51,289 nt of DNA from Kiritimatiellia bacterium (GTDB taxonomy: Bacteria > Verrucomicrobiota > Kiritimatiellia > CAIQIC01 > Lenti-01): positions 1 through 51,289 of the forward strand of contig JAFXQI010000013.1 in the NCBI GenBank assembly GCA_017527155.1, given 5' to 3'. Below are positions 40,184-51,289 of this stretch, in pieces. The notes under the pieces were generated by a model. The model was not told where the DNA came from and did not search any database. It saw only the letters and a program-made list of their open reading frames with translations. Every line of letters begins with the position of its first letter. The stretch's first letter is position 1. Position numbers and translations under genes: made by a program.

Positions 40184-41322
40184 TCAGGGGCGGATGGTGC
40201 GGAGGAAGCGGTGGAAGGAGGAGGAGGCGTCGTGGGGGCCGGGGGCGGCTTCGGGGTGGTATTGGAGGGAGAAGGCGCGGAGGGCGGGCGCGGCAAGTCC
40301 TTCGACGCTGCCGTCGTTGAGGCTGCGGTGGGTGATCTGCGCGATGGCGGGGTCGAGGGTGTCTTCCACCACCACGAAGTTGTGGTTCTGGGAGGTGATT
40401 TCGACGGTGCCGTCGGTGAGGTTTTTGACGGGATGGTTGCAGCCGTGGTGGCCGAAGGGGAGGCGCGCGGTCTTGGCCCCCAGGGTGATGGCCAGGAGTT
40501 GGTGCCCCAGGCAGATGCCCATGATGGGGAGTTTGCCGAGAAGGGCGCGGATGGTCTGGACGGCGTACGGGAGGGCGGCCGGGTCGGCGGGGCCGTTGGA
40601 GAGGAGTACGCCGTCGGGGCGGGCGGCGAGGATGTCGGCGGCCGGGGTCTTGGCCGGGAATACGCGGACGCGGGCGCCAAGGGCGGCCAAGGCGCGGAGG
40701 GTGTTGTATTTGACGCCGAAGTCGAGGACGGCGACGAGGGGGGAGGTGGAGGGCGCGGGGGCGCCGGCGAAGCCGTCGGGGAGGGCCTGCGGGGCGGGGG
40801 GCTCGGGGGCAAGGGGCCAGTCGTAGGGGGCGGGGCAGGTGACGGCGGAGGCATAATCCTGGCCGTCGAGGCCGGTCCAGGCGCGGGCGGCGGCGATGGC
40901 GGTTTCGGGGGGTTCGCTTCCGGAGCAACAGATGCGGGCTTTGAGGGTGCCGCCGGAGCGGAGGCGCAGGGTCAGGGACCGGGTGTCGATGCCGCTGATG
41001 GCGGGAATGCCGGCGCGGCGGAGGACGTCGGAAAGGGGTTCTTCGGAGCGCCAGCTGGAGGGCGGGTTGAGGTCGCGGCAGATCATGCCGGAGGCGTGGA
41101 TGGCCGCGGATTCGCGGTCGGCGCGGTTGAAGCCGGTGTTGCCGAGTTCGGGGACGGTGAAGGTGACGATCTGCCCGGCGTAGGAGGGGTCGGTCAGGAC
41201 TTCTTCGTAGCCGGTCATGCCGGTGTTGAAGACGACTTCGCCAAGGCGGTCGACGGGCGCGCCGCAGGAATGGCCGCGGTAGACGGTGCCGTCTTCGAGG
41301 GCGAGGAAGGCGTCGGGTTTCA

Positions 41323-41323
<1 letters not shown>
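40184..41323 (-). CDS. carA: carbamoyl-phosphate synthase small subunit
   Basis: CarA hydrolyses glutamine and passes ammonia to CarB for carbamoyl phosphate, the precursor of pyrimidines and arginine. The 379-aa length is standard. Seen: N-terminal domain FLALEDGTVYRG and VVFNTGMTGYEEVLTDPSY, GIPAISGIDTRSLT, and a class-I glutaminase domain with VLDFGVKYN, the nucleophile cysteine in GICLGHQLLA (about residue 270), and the His-Glu pair in LQYHPEAAPGP. The catalytic triad is complete. The carB stop and carA start share a base (TGATG), so translation is coupled, with carB first, the opposite of the usual carA-carB order. Confidence 0.97.
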
Positions 41324-44616
<3,293 letters not shown>

Positions 44617-44709
44617 GGGATGTCTCTCTTTCGTTCCGGTCAAACGTTTTACCTGGCGCCATTCCACCACATCCATCCCCGCTTGGCGATATCAAAATGC
44701 ATTCCGTTG

Positions 44710-44861
44710 CCAGCCGACGCCTGACGGGGCCTGCGCCGCCCTGGATTGTCCCCGGTACCAGCCGACGGAGGGGCGCCGGCATCCGCGCGAGATAGGGTCT
44801 CGGGGCTGTGCAAAGGGGCCTCCCGGCTCTCCATGGGTCCTCAATCGGGCAAACAGCCGAC
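44710..44861. promoter_or_regulatory. three direct repeats CCAGCCGAC upstream of carB
   Basis: CCAGCCGAC at 44710-44718 and 44758-44766, and ACAGCCGAC at 44853-44861. Spacings are 48 and 95 nt, about one and two times 48. They lie 94-245 bp upstream of carB and could be operator half-sites, but nothing else supports binding. Confidence 0.3.
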
Positions 44862-44907
44862 TTGGGGGGGGCGGAAAGCAGGGGGCGGGAGGGGAGACGG
44901 GCGTGTT

Positions 44908-44971
44908 GTTCATGGGGCGGAATGATGGTTGGAAAGCGGGGAAAATATTGAGATTTTCCGTAATCTCAAAA
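44908..44971 (-). repeat. short GAGATTAC/GGAAAA dispersed repeat upstream of carB
   Basis: Minus-strand reading GTTTTGAGATTACGGAAAAT, loop, ATTTTCCCCGCTTTCC, ending CCCCATGAAC. This copy shows TTGAGA, 16 nt, TATTTT, a plausible -35/-10 pair, about 300 bp upstream of carB. Confidence 0.65.
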
Positions 44972-45015
44972 CAGGGAGCGACCGATGGGGAAGCGGGTGA
45001 AGGGTAGGGGGGCGG

Positions 45016-45306
45016 TCAGCGGACGCCGAATCCGGAGAGGCCGGTGGCGGGGGAGGGGGAGGGCGGGGTGAAGCGGGCGTCGGGGTAGCGGGCGGAGAGC
45101 TGGAGGAGGAATTGGCGGAGGGCGTCGGGAGGGCCCTCCAGGACCAGCGAGACGGTGCCGTCCCAGGCGTTCTCGGCCCAGCCGGAGACGCCGAGGGAGG
45201 CGGCTTCGCGGCGGGCGGTCCAGCGGAAGCCGACGCCCTGGACTTCGCCTTCGGCGCGGACGTGCCAGCGGACGGCGGGGGGCGGTGGGGCGGCCTTCTT
45301 TTTCAC
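45016..45306 (-). CDS. acylphosphatase
   Basis: The 96-aa enzyme hydrolyses carboxyl-phosphate bonds such as acetyl or carbamoyl phosphate. Seen: the family signature GEVQGVGFRWTARREAASLG, with the phosphate-binding arginine in GFR, and GWAENAWDGTVSLVLEG, with the catalytic asparagine. It starts at a GTG (45306) that overlaps the stop of the upstream radical SAM gene by four bases (GTGA); no ATG lies in a suitable place. The Lys/Pro-rich first 12 residues precede the normal start of the fold. The C-terminus is about ten residues longer than usual. It is close to carBA, though a functional link to carbamoyl phosphate is only speculation. Confidence 0.9.
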   Translation of the reverse strand: MKKKAAPPPPAVRWHVRAEGEVQGVGFRWTARREAASLGVSGWAENAWDGTVSLVLEGPPDALRQFLLQLSARYPDARFTPPSPSPATGLSGFGVR

Positions 45307-46247
45307 GCGAAGGGGGACGGGACGGCGGCGCGGACCATGCGGACGGAGTCGTCGGTCTCGTAGGCGACGCGGCCGGAGGCGGCGAGGGGGGCGAGGCGGG
45401 CTTCGAGGGCGTCGGGGGCGATCCCGGCGGCCTTGGCCCAGGCGGCGACGGAGAGGGGATGGCGGACGAGGAGTTCCATGAGGGCGTCGTCGGTCATGTC
45501 GAGGGGGGACTCGGCCTTGCCCTTGAACGCGGGGACTTCGGCGACGGGGGTGAACCACGGGGCGATGGTGTGGAGCCACGCCTCGGACACCCGGTGGAGT
45601 CCGTCCTGGGAGAGGGACGGGCGGGTGAGGGTGTTGAGGTGCACGGCGTCGGCGCGGAGGGTGGCGACGGCGTTCGCGATGGCTTCGACCTGCTCGGGGG
45701 CGTCGTTGACGCCGCGCACGAGCATGACTTCGACCCAGAGCTTGCCGGGGTGGATGTCGCGGAGGGCCTGTTCGCCTTCGAGGAGGCGTTCGAAGGTGAG
45801 GCCGAGGGCGGGTCGGTGGAGGCGCCGGAAGGAGTCTTCGTCCCACGCGGAGAGGGTGACCTTGACGATGTCGGCGGACGCGGCGGCGTCGCGGCGCACT
45901 TCGGGCAGGTGCATGAGGCCGCCGTTGCTGAGGAGGGCGGTCTTGAATCCGCGGTCGCGGGCGTGCCGCAGGACGTCGCCGAAGCGGGTGTGCAGGGTGG
46001 GTTCGCCGTAGCCGGAAAGGGTGGCGTAGTCGGCTTCGCCGCCGGCCGCCGCCCACGCGTCGAACTCGGCGAGGACGGCGGCGGTGTCGACCCACTCGCG
46101 CCGCTCCAGGGTGTGGGTGGTGGTGGGGCCGATCTGGCAGAACACGCAGTCCTCGCAGCAGAGCTTGCGCGGGGTGAGGTCGATGCCCAGCGACCGCCCG
46201 AGGCGGCGCGAGGGCACGGGGCCGAAGAGGTGGCGGGGGGCCGTCAT
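45303..46247 (-). CDS. radical SAM protein (COG0731-like)
   Basis: The 314-aa enzyme binds a 4Fe-4S cluster through C30-x3-C34-x2-C37 (LCCEDCVFCQIG). Seen: FGPVPSRRLGRSLGID, a signature of the COG0731 group related to wyosine-type tRNA enzymes, LSGYGEPTLH, TALLSNGGL, VKVTLSAWDEDSFRRLHRP and VMLVRGVND. In bacteria these proteins mostly lack a proven substrate. The C-terminal 65 residues look like a small winged-helix domain (LMELLVRHPLSVAAWAKAAG). The ATG at 46247 is 10 bp after cstA, so it is likely cotranscribed with cstA and the acylphosphatase. Ribosome-binding site weak. Confidence 0.88.
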   Translation of the reverse strand: MTAPRHLFGPVPSRRLGRSLGIDLTPRKLCCEDCVFCQIGPTTTHTLERREWVDTAAVLAEFDAWAAAGGEADYATLSGYGEPTLHTRFGDVLRHARDRGFKTALLSNGGLMHLPEVRRDAAASADIVKVTLSAWDEDSFRRLHRPALGLTFERLLEGEQALRDIHPGKLWVEVMLVRGVNDAPEQVEAIANAVATLRADAVHLNTLTRPSLSQDGLHRVSEAWLHTIAPWFTPVAEVPAFKGKAESPLDMTDDALMELLVRHPLSVAAWAKAAGIAPDALEARLAPLAASGRVAYETDDSVRMVRAAVPSPFA

Positions 46248-46257
46248 CGCGCGCGGC

Positions 46258-47961
46258 TCAGGCGGGGTATCCTTCCGGCGGGCCGCGGCGGATGTGCCGC
46301 ACGACGTCGGCCAGCACGAGCACGGCGAGGCCGAGCAGGAGGATGCTCAGCGACGCGATTTCCCAGTTGCCCTGCCTGCCGTAGATGCCGACGAGCTGCA
46401 CGAGCGCGGCCATGCTGGTGATGGCCATGAAGACCATGGGTATGGCCACGAACCACGCCTTCTTGCCCTGCGAGCGGAGCCAGCTCCATACCATCAGCAG
46501 CGCCAGCGCCGCCAGCAGCTGGTTGGTCGCGCCGAAGGCCGGCCAGATGGCCTTCCACATCGGAATCAGGCCGTTCGGGGTCTGGACCTGCCGGAAGGCG
46601 AGGAGGACGGGCAGCAGGATGACGGCCGTTGCGACGACGCGCTGCCCGGTGGTGCGGTTGGGCATGCCGGTCATTTCCTGGAAGAGCATGCGGGCGAGGC
46701 GCGTGCAGGAGTCGAGCGTCGTCAGCAGGAACGTGCTCACCGCCAGCAGCACGAACGACTCGATCCATCCCTGCGGCACCCCCATCGGGCGGAAGAACGC
46801 CTCGATGCCCGCCGCGAACACCGCCGGCGGCGCGCCGGCCGCCTTGGCGTCGGGGGCCATCGTCATGACGGTCGCGAGGGCCATCACCGCGAGGACGCCT
46901 TCGACCAGCATCGCGCCCATGCCGACGGGGCGCGCCGCGAGCTCGTTGTCGAGCTGCTTGGAGGTGGTGCCGCTCGAGACCAGCGCGTGGAAGCCGCTCA
47001 CCGCGCCGCACGCGATCGTCACCAGCAGCGCCGGCCAGAGCGTGCCCTCGGTGGGAGTCGAGAACGCCTTGAACGCCGGCCACGAAACCGCGCCCGTGCC
47101 CGTGAAGCCCGAGCAGAGCATGCCGACCACGCCCGCCGCGAGGCACGCGTAGAGGAGGAAGCTGGAGAGGTAGTCGCGCGGCTGCAGCAGCGTCCAGACC
47201 GGCAGCACCGACGCCGCCAGGCAGTAGGCCATCAGGACGATCGACCAGAAGTACTTGTCCATGCCGAAGCACGCCGGGACCACCGACGGCGCCAGCGGCA
47301 GCCACTGCCCCAGCGCCAGCGCCAGGAAGACCAGCGGGACCATGACGAACGTCGCGCCCTTCAGGCCCATCACGCCGCGGTGCAGCACCTGGCCGAAGGC
47401 CACCGCGATCGCGATGATCGACAGCGACGCCGTCGCCACCGTGCCCCCCGTCAGCGCCGCCGGCGGATTCTCCATGCCCCAGGCCACCGTCGCGGGCGCG
47501 AAGGTCGCCGCCGTCATGTCGAGGAACACGATCAGGATGTAGTCCAGCGTCAGGATGAGGAACAGCAGGAACAGCCGGTACGTCAGCGGGCTCATGCGGC
47601 GGCGGCCGATCTGCGCCAAGCCTTCGCCGCGGTGGCGGAGGCTGGCGACCAGCGACGAGAAATCCTGGACGCCGCCGATGAACACCGCGCCGAGGGCGAT
47701 CCACAGCAGCGCCGGCCCCCACCCGAACACGAGCGCCGCGCTGATGGGCCCGACGATCGGCCCCGCGCCCGCGATGGAGCTGAAGTGGTGGCCGAACACG
47801 ATGGGCGTCGGCGTCGGCATGTAGTCCACGCCGTCCTTGAGCGCGTGGGCGGGGGTGATGCGCTCCTCCATGACGTCGAGCTGCTTCTCCAGCCACCCGC
47901 CGTAATAATGGTACCCGAGCCAGAACAGCACGCCAATCGCGATCAACATCAATGCCAGCAT
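46258..47961 (-). CDS. cstA: CstA-family carbon-starvation/pyruvate or peptide transporter
   Basis: The 567-aa protein is a polytopic inner-membrane transporter of the CstA family, linked in E. coli to peptide and pyruvate uptake during starvation. Seen: FGHHFSSIAGAGPIVGPISAA, the family hallmark, FGWGPALLWIALGAVFIGGVQDF, SGFHALVSSGTTSKQLDNE and FGATNQLLAALALLMVWSWL, with about sixteen hydrophobic segments. It belongs to the short form (E. coli CstA has about 700 aa). Two starts are possible: ATG 47961, with AGGA eight bases upstream and N-terminus MLALMLIAIG, and ATG 47997 adding 12 residues. I prefer the first. Downstream genes follow at 10 bp, giving a cstA-radical SAM-acylphosphatase unit. 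Confidence 0.93.
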   Translation of the reverse strand: MLALMLIAIGVLFWLGYHYYGGWLEKQLDVMEERITPAHALKDGVDYMPTPTPIVFGHHFSSIAGAGPIVGPISAALVFGWGPALLWIALGAVFIGGVQDFSSLVASLRHRGEGLAQIGRRRMSPLTYRLFLLFLILTLDYILIVFLDMTAATFAPATVAWGMENPPAALTGGTVATASLSIIAIAVAFGQVLHRGVMGLKGATFVMVPLVFLALALGQWLPLAPSVVPACFGMDKYFWSIVLMAYCLAASVLPVWTLLQPRDYLSSFLLYACLAAGVVGMLCSGFTGTGAVSWPAFKAFSTPTEGTLWPALLVTIACGAVSGFHALVSSGTTSKQLDNELAARPVGMGAMLVEGVLAVMALATVMTMAPDAKAAGAPPAVFAAGIEAFFRPMGVPQGWIESFVLLAVSTFLLTTLDSCTRLARMLFQEMTGMPNRTTGQRVVATAVILLPVLLAFRQVQTPNGLIPMWKAIWPAFGATNQLLAALALLMVWSWLRSQGKKAWFVAIPMVFMAITSMAALVQLVGIYGRQGNWEIASLSILLLGLAVLVLADVVRHIRRGPPEGYPA

Positions 47962-48217
47962 GACAACAATCCTTCCATCTTGCGAAAACCCTTTCATTGT
48001 CCCCCTGTACCCCCGCCGAATCAAGCCGATTCGTCCCCGCGGACGAATTGCGGACGAATTGGGTGCGGAACCGTTCCGCGGCCGGGGAGAGGATGGAACC
48101 AGGCCGTCGCCCGGACGAACCGCCACCATGCCGGAAGGGGAACATGAACGGTGGCCGGGCAAGCGGAGGGGCGGCAGGGTAGGGGAGAGGCCTGGACCCG
48201 CCCCCTCCTGGGCGGCA

Positions 48218-50413
48218 TCAAGGCAGCAGCCAGTAGCCTTCCAGATCACGGAGGGATTTCGCCGGCTCCGGGCGGACGGGCGGCGGGGTGCCGGTCGGGT
48301 CGGTCAGGTAGGCCGTCACGCTGGCCGCGGGGCCGATGGTTTCCCAGACGGTGTATTCGCTGGCCTTGACAGTCTGGTTTTCCATGTTGCCCCAGCGGCG
48401 CCAGATGGGCCAGGAGGTCGCCTTGGACCGGTCGCCGCCGAAGATGCGCTGGACGATGCGCGGCGGGAGCGCGTAGGTCCAGCGGTAGGGGGTGATGCCG
48501 GGGACGTATTCGGCGATGCCGTCGACGTAGGAAGGCAGATCGAGGAAGGCGACCGGATAGACGTCGCCGAGTCCGCTGGTGAGGGTGGTGCCGGAGGGGT
48601 TGCAACCGTTGTGGAAATCGTTGGCGATGGACGCGGCGTCGAGGTACTTGGGATCGGTGAAGAGCGCGTCGGCGGCGATGAGCCAGCGGGCGCGGACGAG
48701 CGGATGGCTCTGCCCGAAGGACATGGCCTGGACCCAGCCCGTCTGGGGGGCGTGCCACGGCGCGCGGTAGGCGTAGGCGGAGCCCATCTGCCCGAGGATT
48801 TCGTCGGCGTTCTTCCGGATGCGCCTCTTCCACCGCTCCAGGAATTCGTCGAGTTCGGGCGGCGTGCCGGCCGCCATTTCCCCGGAGAACAGCAAGGGCG
48901 TCCAGGACCAGGCGTTTTTCCCCTGGTCTTCCATGAGGCGGGGCATTTCCGCCTTCAGGGCCTCCAGGAAGCGGGCATCCCCCGTTAGGGCGTGGAGGTT
49001 GGCCGCGGCCTTGGCGAAGGAGGAGGCCGGGAGATCGGGGCTTTCGTCCCAGTAGATGGTGTCGGTCGACTCGATCACGTGCATGTCCGTGCGGTGGACT
49101 TCGAAGAGCAGGGTGCAGGGTTTCTCCCGGAGGGCGAAATCCCAGGCGCGGATGGCGGAATCGAGGTATTTTTCGCGGAAGCGCGGATGGCAGCGCGCGA
49201 GCAGCGAGGCGGCGGCGGCGTAGTCGAGGGAACTGCGGCGGGTGGCGCGGGAGAGGGCGTAGCGCATGCCGTCCCGCTCCGCCACGCTGCCCACGGACGG
49301 ATGGGACGTGGTCTCGATCCAGGTTCCCACGCCGCCGTCGGCCTGCTGTCCGGCGATCAGGTGGCGGAGCCCCCATTCCGCTTCGTCGAGGATGTCCGGG
49401 ATGCCGTTTGCGTTCTCGGGGATGGCGAGCTGGCCGTCGCGGAAGTTCCGCGGGCGCATAAGGTAGACGGCGCAGAGGTCGTTGACGATGCCCAGGTGCT
49501 GCGGGCGGCGGTCGTAGTCGGCCGCGTCGTGCCAGCCGCCGGGCAGGTGGAGGCGCTCGCCCCGCGCCCAGTCGGTGCTGCCGCGGATGATCGTGAACCA
49601 GGTCGTCTGCGAGGAAAGGGTGCCTTCGTCGGGGGGGAAAACGCCGCGGACGACGTCGGCATGGCAGGCGCCGGCGGTCCAGTGGGTGTAGGGTTCCTCC
49701 TTGGCGATGCCGCATCGTTTCTGGTAGAGGCCGCCCATGTGGACGCGGAAGGCCTCCTCGGCGGCGCCCCGCCAGATGCGGAACGTCCGGCTGCGGCCCA
49801 CGCCGGGCACGCGGACGAAGTAGTCGCCCTCGCGGACGACCTCGGAGAAATCCATCTCGCAGGTCTCCTCGCCGGTGAAGGGCACGCCGTTGTCCGTCGT
49901 GCCGTCCATCACGCGCAGGAGGGGGGGCGTCGGGGAATCCTTCACGACCTGTCCCGTGGCGGCGTCCACCAGCTGCCAGGCGGCGAGCGGCGCGCGGGGA
50001 ACCCAGGGACCGATGTCCGGGCCGAGCCAGCCGCCGAGGTAGGCGTATTTCGGGGCCCAGGGGAGATAGCCGACCTGGTTGACCTTGAAGAGCGGGCTCG
50101 GCGCGTCCGGATCGTACTCGGGCGGCGGCTCGTCGTAGATCCTGAAGCGGGCGTGGACAATGCGGGGCTGGCGCCAGTGGGACTGCATCCACTTGCGGGC
50201 GATGCTGGGCACCAGCTTGCCCGCTGCGCGCACCGCCAGCGGGGGCTTCGGCGCCGGGGCAAGCGGGTCGGCGAGGCCCACCGGGACCGGGAAGTGGTTC
50301 GGGTCCGAAGCCCACGATGCCCCGATCCGTGCATCGTCCGTCTGTTCGACGGCCGTGTACGGATCGAGAAAGCGCAGCAGTACCGCCGCCACCATGGCAT
50401 TCGTCCAGCTCAT
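48218..50413 (-). CDS. glycoside hydrolase family 9 with N-terminal Ig-like domain
   Basis: The 731-aa enzyme is predicted to cut beta-1,4-glucans or related glycans. Seen: a CelD_N-type Ig domain (about residues 95-185, FKVNQVGYLPWAPKYAYLGG), then the alpha/alpha-barrel catalytic domain with LPGGWHDAADYDRR (water-activating aspartates), NGIPDILDEAEWGL, NDFHNGCNPSGTTLTSGLGD, and SEYTVWETIGPAASVTAYL, which should hold the catalytic acid glutamate. All core motifs appear intact. No clear signal peptide is visible: the N-terminus, MSWTNAMVAAVLLRFLDPYT, is only weakly hydrophobic, so location is uncertain. Start ATG 50413 is provisional, with 50461 as an in-frame alternative. It stands alone beside an IS30-type element. 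Confidence 0.9.
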   Translation of the reverse strand: MSWTNAMVAAVLLRFLDPYTAVEQTDDARIGASWASDPNHFPVPVGLADPLAPAPKPPLAVRAAGKLVPSIARKWMQSHWRQPRIVHARFRIYDEPPPEYDPDAPSPLFKVNQVGYLPWAPKYAYLGGWLGPDIGPWVPRAPLAAWQLVDAATGQVVKDSPTPPLLRVMDGTTDNGVPFTGEETCEMDFSEVVREGDYFVRVPGVGRSRTFRIWRGAAEEAFRVHMGGLYQKRCGIAKEEPYTHWTAGACHADVVRGVFPPDEGTLSSQTTWFTIIRGSTDWARGERLHLPGGWHDAADYDRRPQHLGIVNDLCAVYLMRPRNFRDGQLAIPENANGIPDILDEAEWGLRHLIAGQQADGGVGTWIETTSHPSVGSVAERDGMRYALSRATRRSSLDYAAAASLLARCHPRFREKYLDSAIRAWDFALREKPCTLLFEVHRTDMHVIESTDTIYWDESPDLPASSFAKAAANLHALTGDARFLEALKAEMPRLMEDQGKNAWSWTPLLFSGEMAAGTPPELDEFLERWKRRIRKNADEILGQMGSAYAYRAPWHAPQTGWVQAMSFGQSHPLVRARWLIAADALFTDPKYLDAASIANDFHNGCNPSGTTLTSGLGDVYPVAFLDLPSYVDGIAEYVPGITPYRWTYALPPRIVQRIFGGDRSKATSWPIWRRWGNMENQTVKASEYTVWETIGPAASVTAYLTDPTGTPPPVRPEPAKSLRDLEGYWLLP

Positions 50414-50445
50414 TCCCGGCCATTTTACGCTTTTCCCCCGGCCGC

Positions 50446-50451
50446 TACAAT
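50446..50451 (+). promoter_or_regulatory. -10-like TACAAT in front of an interrupted frame
   Basis: GCTACAATCCTGTTTCATG gives TACAAT eight bases before an ATG at 50460, the same layout as upstream of the response regulator at 22405. The frame that follows (MPSWRSAKCTKRPDS...) runs into the large palindrome and is probably not a functional gene. Confidence 0.3.
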
Positions 50452-50519
50452 CCTGTTTCATGCCCAGTTGGCGGTCCGCGAAGTGCACAAAGAGGCCGGA
50501 CAGTCCGCCCCCCGCCTGT

Positions 50520-50587
50520 GGAGGAGGCGTCCCGCGGTTGTCCCCCCCCCCCGGCCGGGGGGGGGACGGCCGCGGGACGCCTCCTCC
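50520..50587. repeat. 68-bp near-perfect palindrome
   Basis: Outer arms GGAGGAGGCGTCCCGCGG (50520-50537) and its exact reverse complement (50570-50587), two mismatched bases on each side, then GT, eleven C, GGCC, nine G and AC at the centre. As RNA or single-stranded DNA it would make a very stable hairpin of over 30 bp. It lies between the GH9 gene and the IS30-type transposase. It could be a terminator, an insertion hallmark or an assembly-sensitive structure. Confidence 0.85.
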
Positions 50588-50589
50588 GA

Positions 50590-51289
50590 TCCCGTCATTC
50601 CAAAAACCAAATGGAGGCTCCTCGTGCTATCCTGGGCCTTCATCAACAACAACCCCGGAAAGGAAACCTCCATGCCCAGAACCTACCACATCCACCACTC
50701 TCCCGGCCAGCACATCACGCTTCCGATGCGCATGACCATCGCCGCCGCCTACAATCGCGATCTCCGTCTTCCCAAGAAGGCTCGGCCCTCCCTCCGGAAG
50801 CTCGCCGGCGAGCTCGGCCTTTCCAAGAGCACCCTCCACGACGAGATCCGCCGCGGCATCGTTCCGCGCCCCAACCTGTTCAAGGACAAGGAGGTCTGGG
50901 ACTACTCGCCCGAAATTGCCCAAGCCGCCATCGATGCCGGCAACGCCAACAAGGGCGCTCCCATGAAAATGACCACCATCGTGGCCAAGCTCCTGCGCAT
51001 CGAAATCGTCGACCACCACCGCTCCCCCTACGACGCCCTCGCCCACCTGCGCGAACAGGGCATCCCCAATCTGCCCTGCGAACGCTCCGTCTACTACCAC
51101 GTCCACCACGGCGACATCGGCATCTCCCCCTCCCAACTCCCCTACAAGCCCACCCCCCACCGCAAGAAGCACGCCAAGCCCCGCCGCAGCCTCAAGATGC
51201 CCGCCAACCTCTCCATCGAAGAGCGCCCCGACCTCGACGACCGCTCCGAGTTCGGCCACTGGGAGATGGACACCATCGTCTCCGGCGTC
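50590..51289 (+). mobile_element. IS30-family insertion sequence, left part
   Basis: The element contains the transposase at 50672 and continues beyond the window. Its left terminal inverted repeat cannot be fixed without the right end; the stretch ATTCCAAAAACCAAATGGAGG (from about 50597) is a candidate because it differs from the flanking G/C-rich palindrome. The start given here is approximate. Confidence 0.55.
50672..51289 (+). CDS. IS30-family transposase (5' part, truncated by window end)
   Basis: The first 206 residues are present. Seen: an N-terminal helix-turn-helix with LPMRMTIAAAYNRDLR and LRKLAGELGLSKSTLHDEIR, SPYDALAHLREQGIPNL and SVYYHVHHGDIG in the linker, and RSEFGHWEMDTIVSG, where the aspartate is the first residue of the DDE catalytic triad; the other two lie outside the window. 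The HTH-linker-GHWExD layout is typical of IS30 transposases. GGAAAGGAAA is a good ribosome-binding site nine bases before the ATG. No frameshift or stop interrupts the visible part, so the element may be active. Confidence 0.9.
   Translation, partial: MPRTYHIHHSPGQHITLPMRMTIAAAYNRDLRLPKKARPSLRKLAGELGLSKSTLHDEIRRGIVPRPNLFKDKEVWDYSPEIAQAAIDAGNANKGAPMKMTTIVAKLLRIEIVDHHRSPYDALAHLREQGIPNLPCERSVYYHVHHGDIGISPSQLPYKPTPHRKKHAKPRRSLKMPANLSIEERPDLDDRSEFGHWEMDTIVSGV

Noticed and set aside
44617-45015. Riboswitch or pyrimidine attenuator in the carB leader
   Set aside because: No known riboswitch core or terminator/antiterminator pair could be recognised; only short direct repeats are visible.
50460-50735. 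Plus-strand frame MPSWRSAKCTKRPDS... as a gene
   Set aside because: It crosses the large palindrome and overlaps the transposase start; Pro/Gly/Ser-rich with no recognisable domain.

Overview
This window is GC-rich chromosomal DNA from a Gram-negative anaerobe. The evidence is an LptD-type outer-membrane LPS assembly protein, a Wza/Wzc exopolysaccharide export pair, a tripartite RND efflux system and a reverse-type rubrerythrin. The giant surface protein (BspA-like repeats, calcium-binding TSP3 repeats and a C-terminal domain ending FFRVRVELLPQ), the repeat-rich intergenic DNA and the core genes together suggest the PVC superphylum, most likely a gut Kiritimatiellota or Lentisphaerota. That assignment is inference; no rRNA gene is present.

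Layout. Positions 1-9.5 kb hold envelope and housekeeping genes: sugar epimerase and lptD, deoB, a two-TM protein, rubrerythrin, a three-gene operon (coiled-coil protein, 41-aa membrane peptide, 52-aa lipoprotein) and hemW. Positions 9.5-17 kb are a minus-strand exopolysaccharide operon in the order wza, wzc, cpsB, O-antigen ligase/polymerase. rpsA (six S1 domains) follows at 17.8-19.5 kb. Positions 19.5-22.4 kb are mostly repeats around one membrane protein. Positions 22.4-25.3 kb carry an OmpR-type two-component system, a decayed acetyltransferase and a DUF134-NifX fusion with a His/Cys tail. Positions 25.6-39.7 kb hold an RND pump and outer-membrane factor, a 1,664-aa surface protein, a RhuM-type protein, and then the matching membrane-fusion protein and a thermonuclease-like protein. 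Positions 40-51 kb contain carAB, an acylphosphatase with a radical SAM enzyme, cstA, a GH9 glycosidase, and an IS30-family element cut by the window end.

The most unusual content is non-coding. One element has four AT-rich palindromes of about 20 bp followed by GATTGTGC at a fixed distance; it occurs in three intact copies plus one related three-palindrome array. Two intact copies stand in inverted orientation around the RND-OMF gene pair. A second family (GAGATTAC-GGAAAA-loop-TTTTCC) occurs as a 65-bp form in front of four operons and as a longer mosaic form in the gaps. A third is a 65-bp leader duplicated in front of three genes. Heptamer and octamer tandem repeats sit at some gene ends. 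I saw no tRNA, rRNA or CRISPR array.
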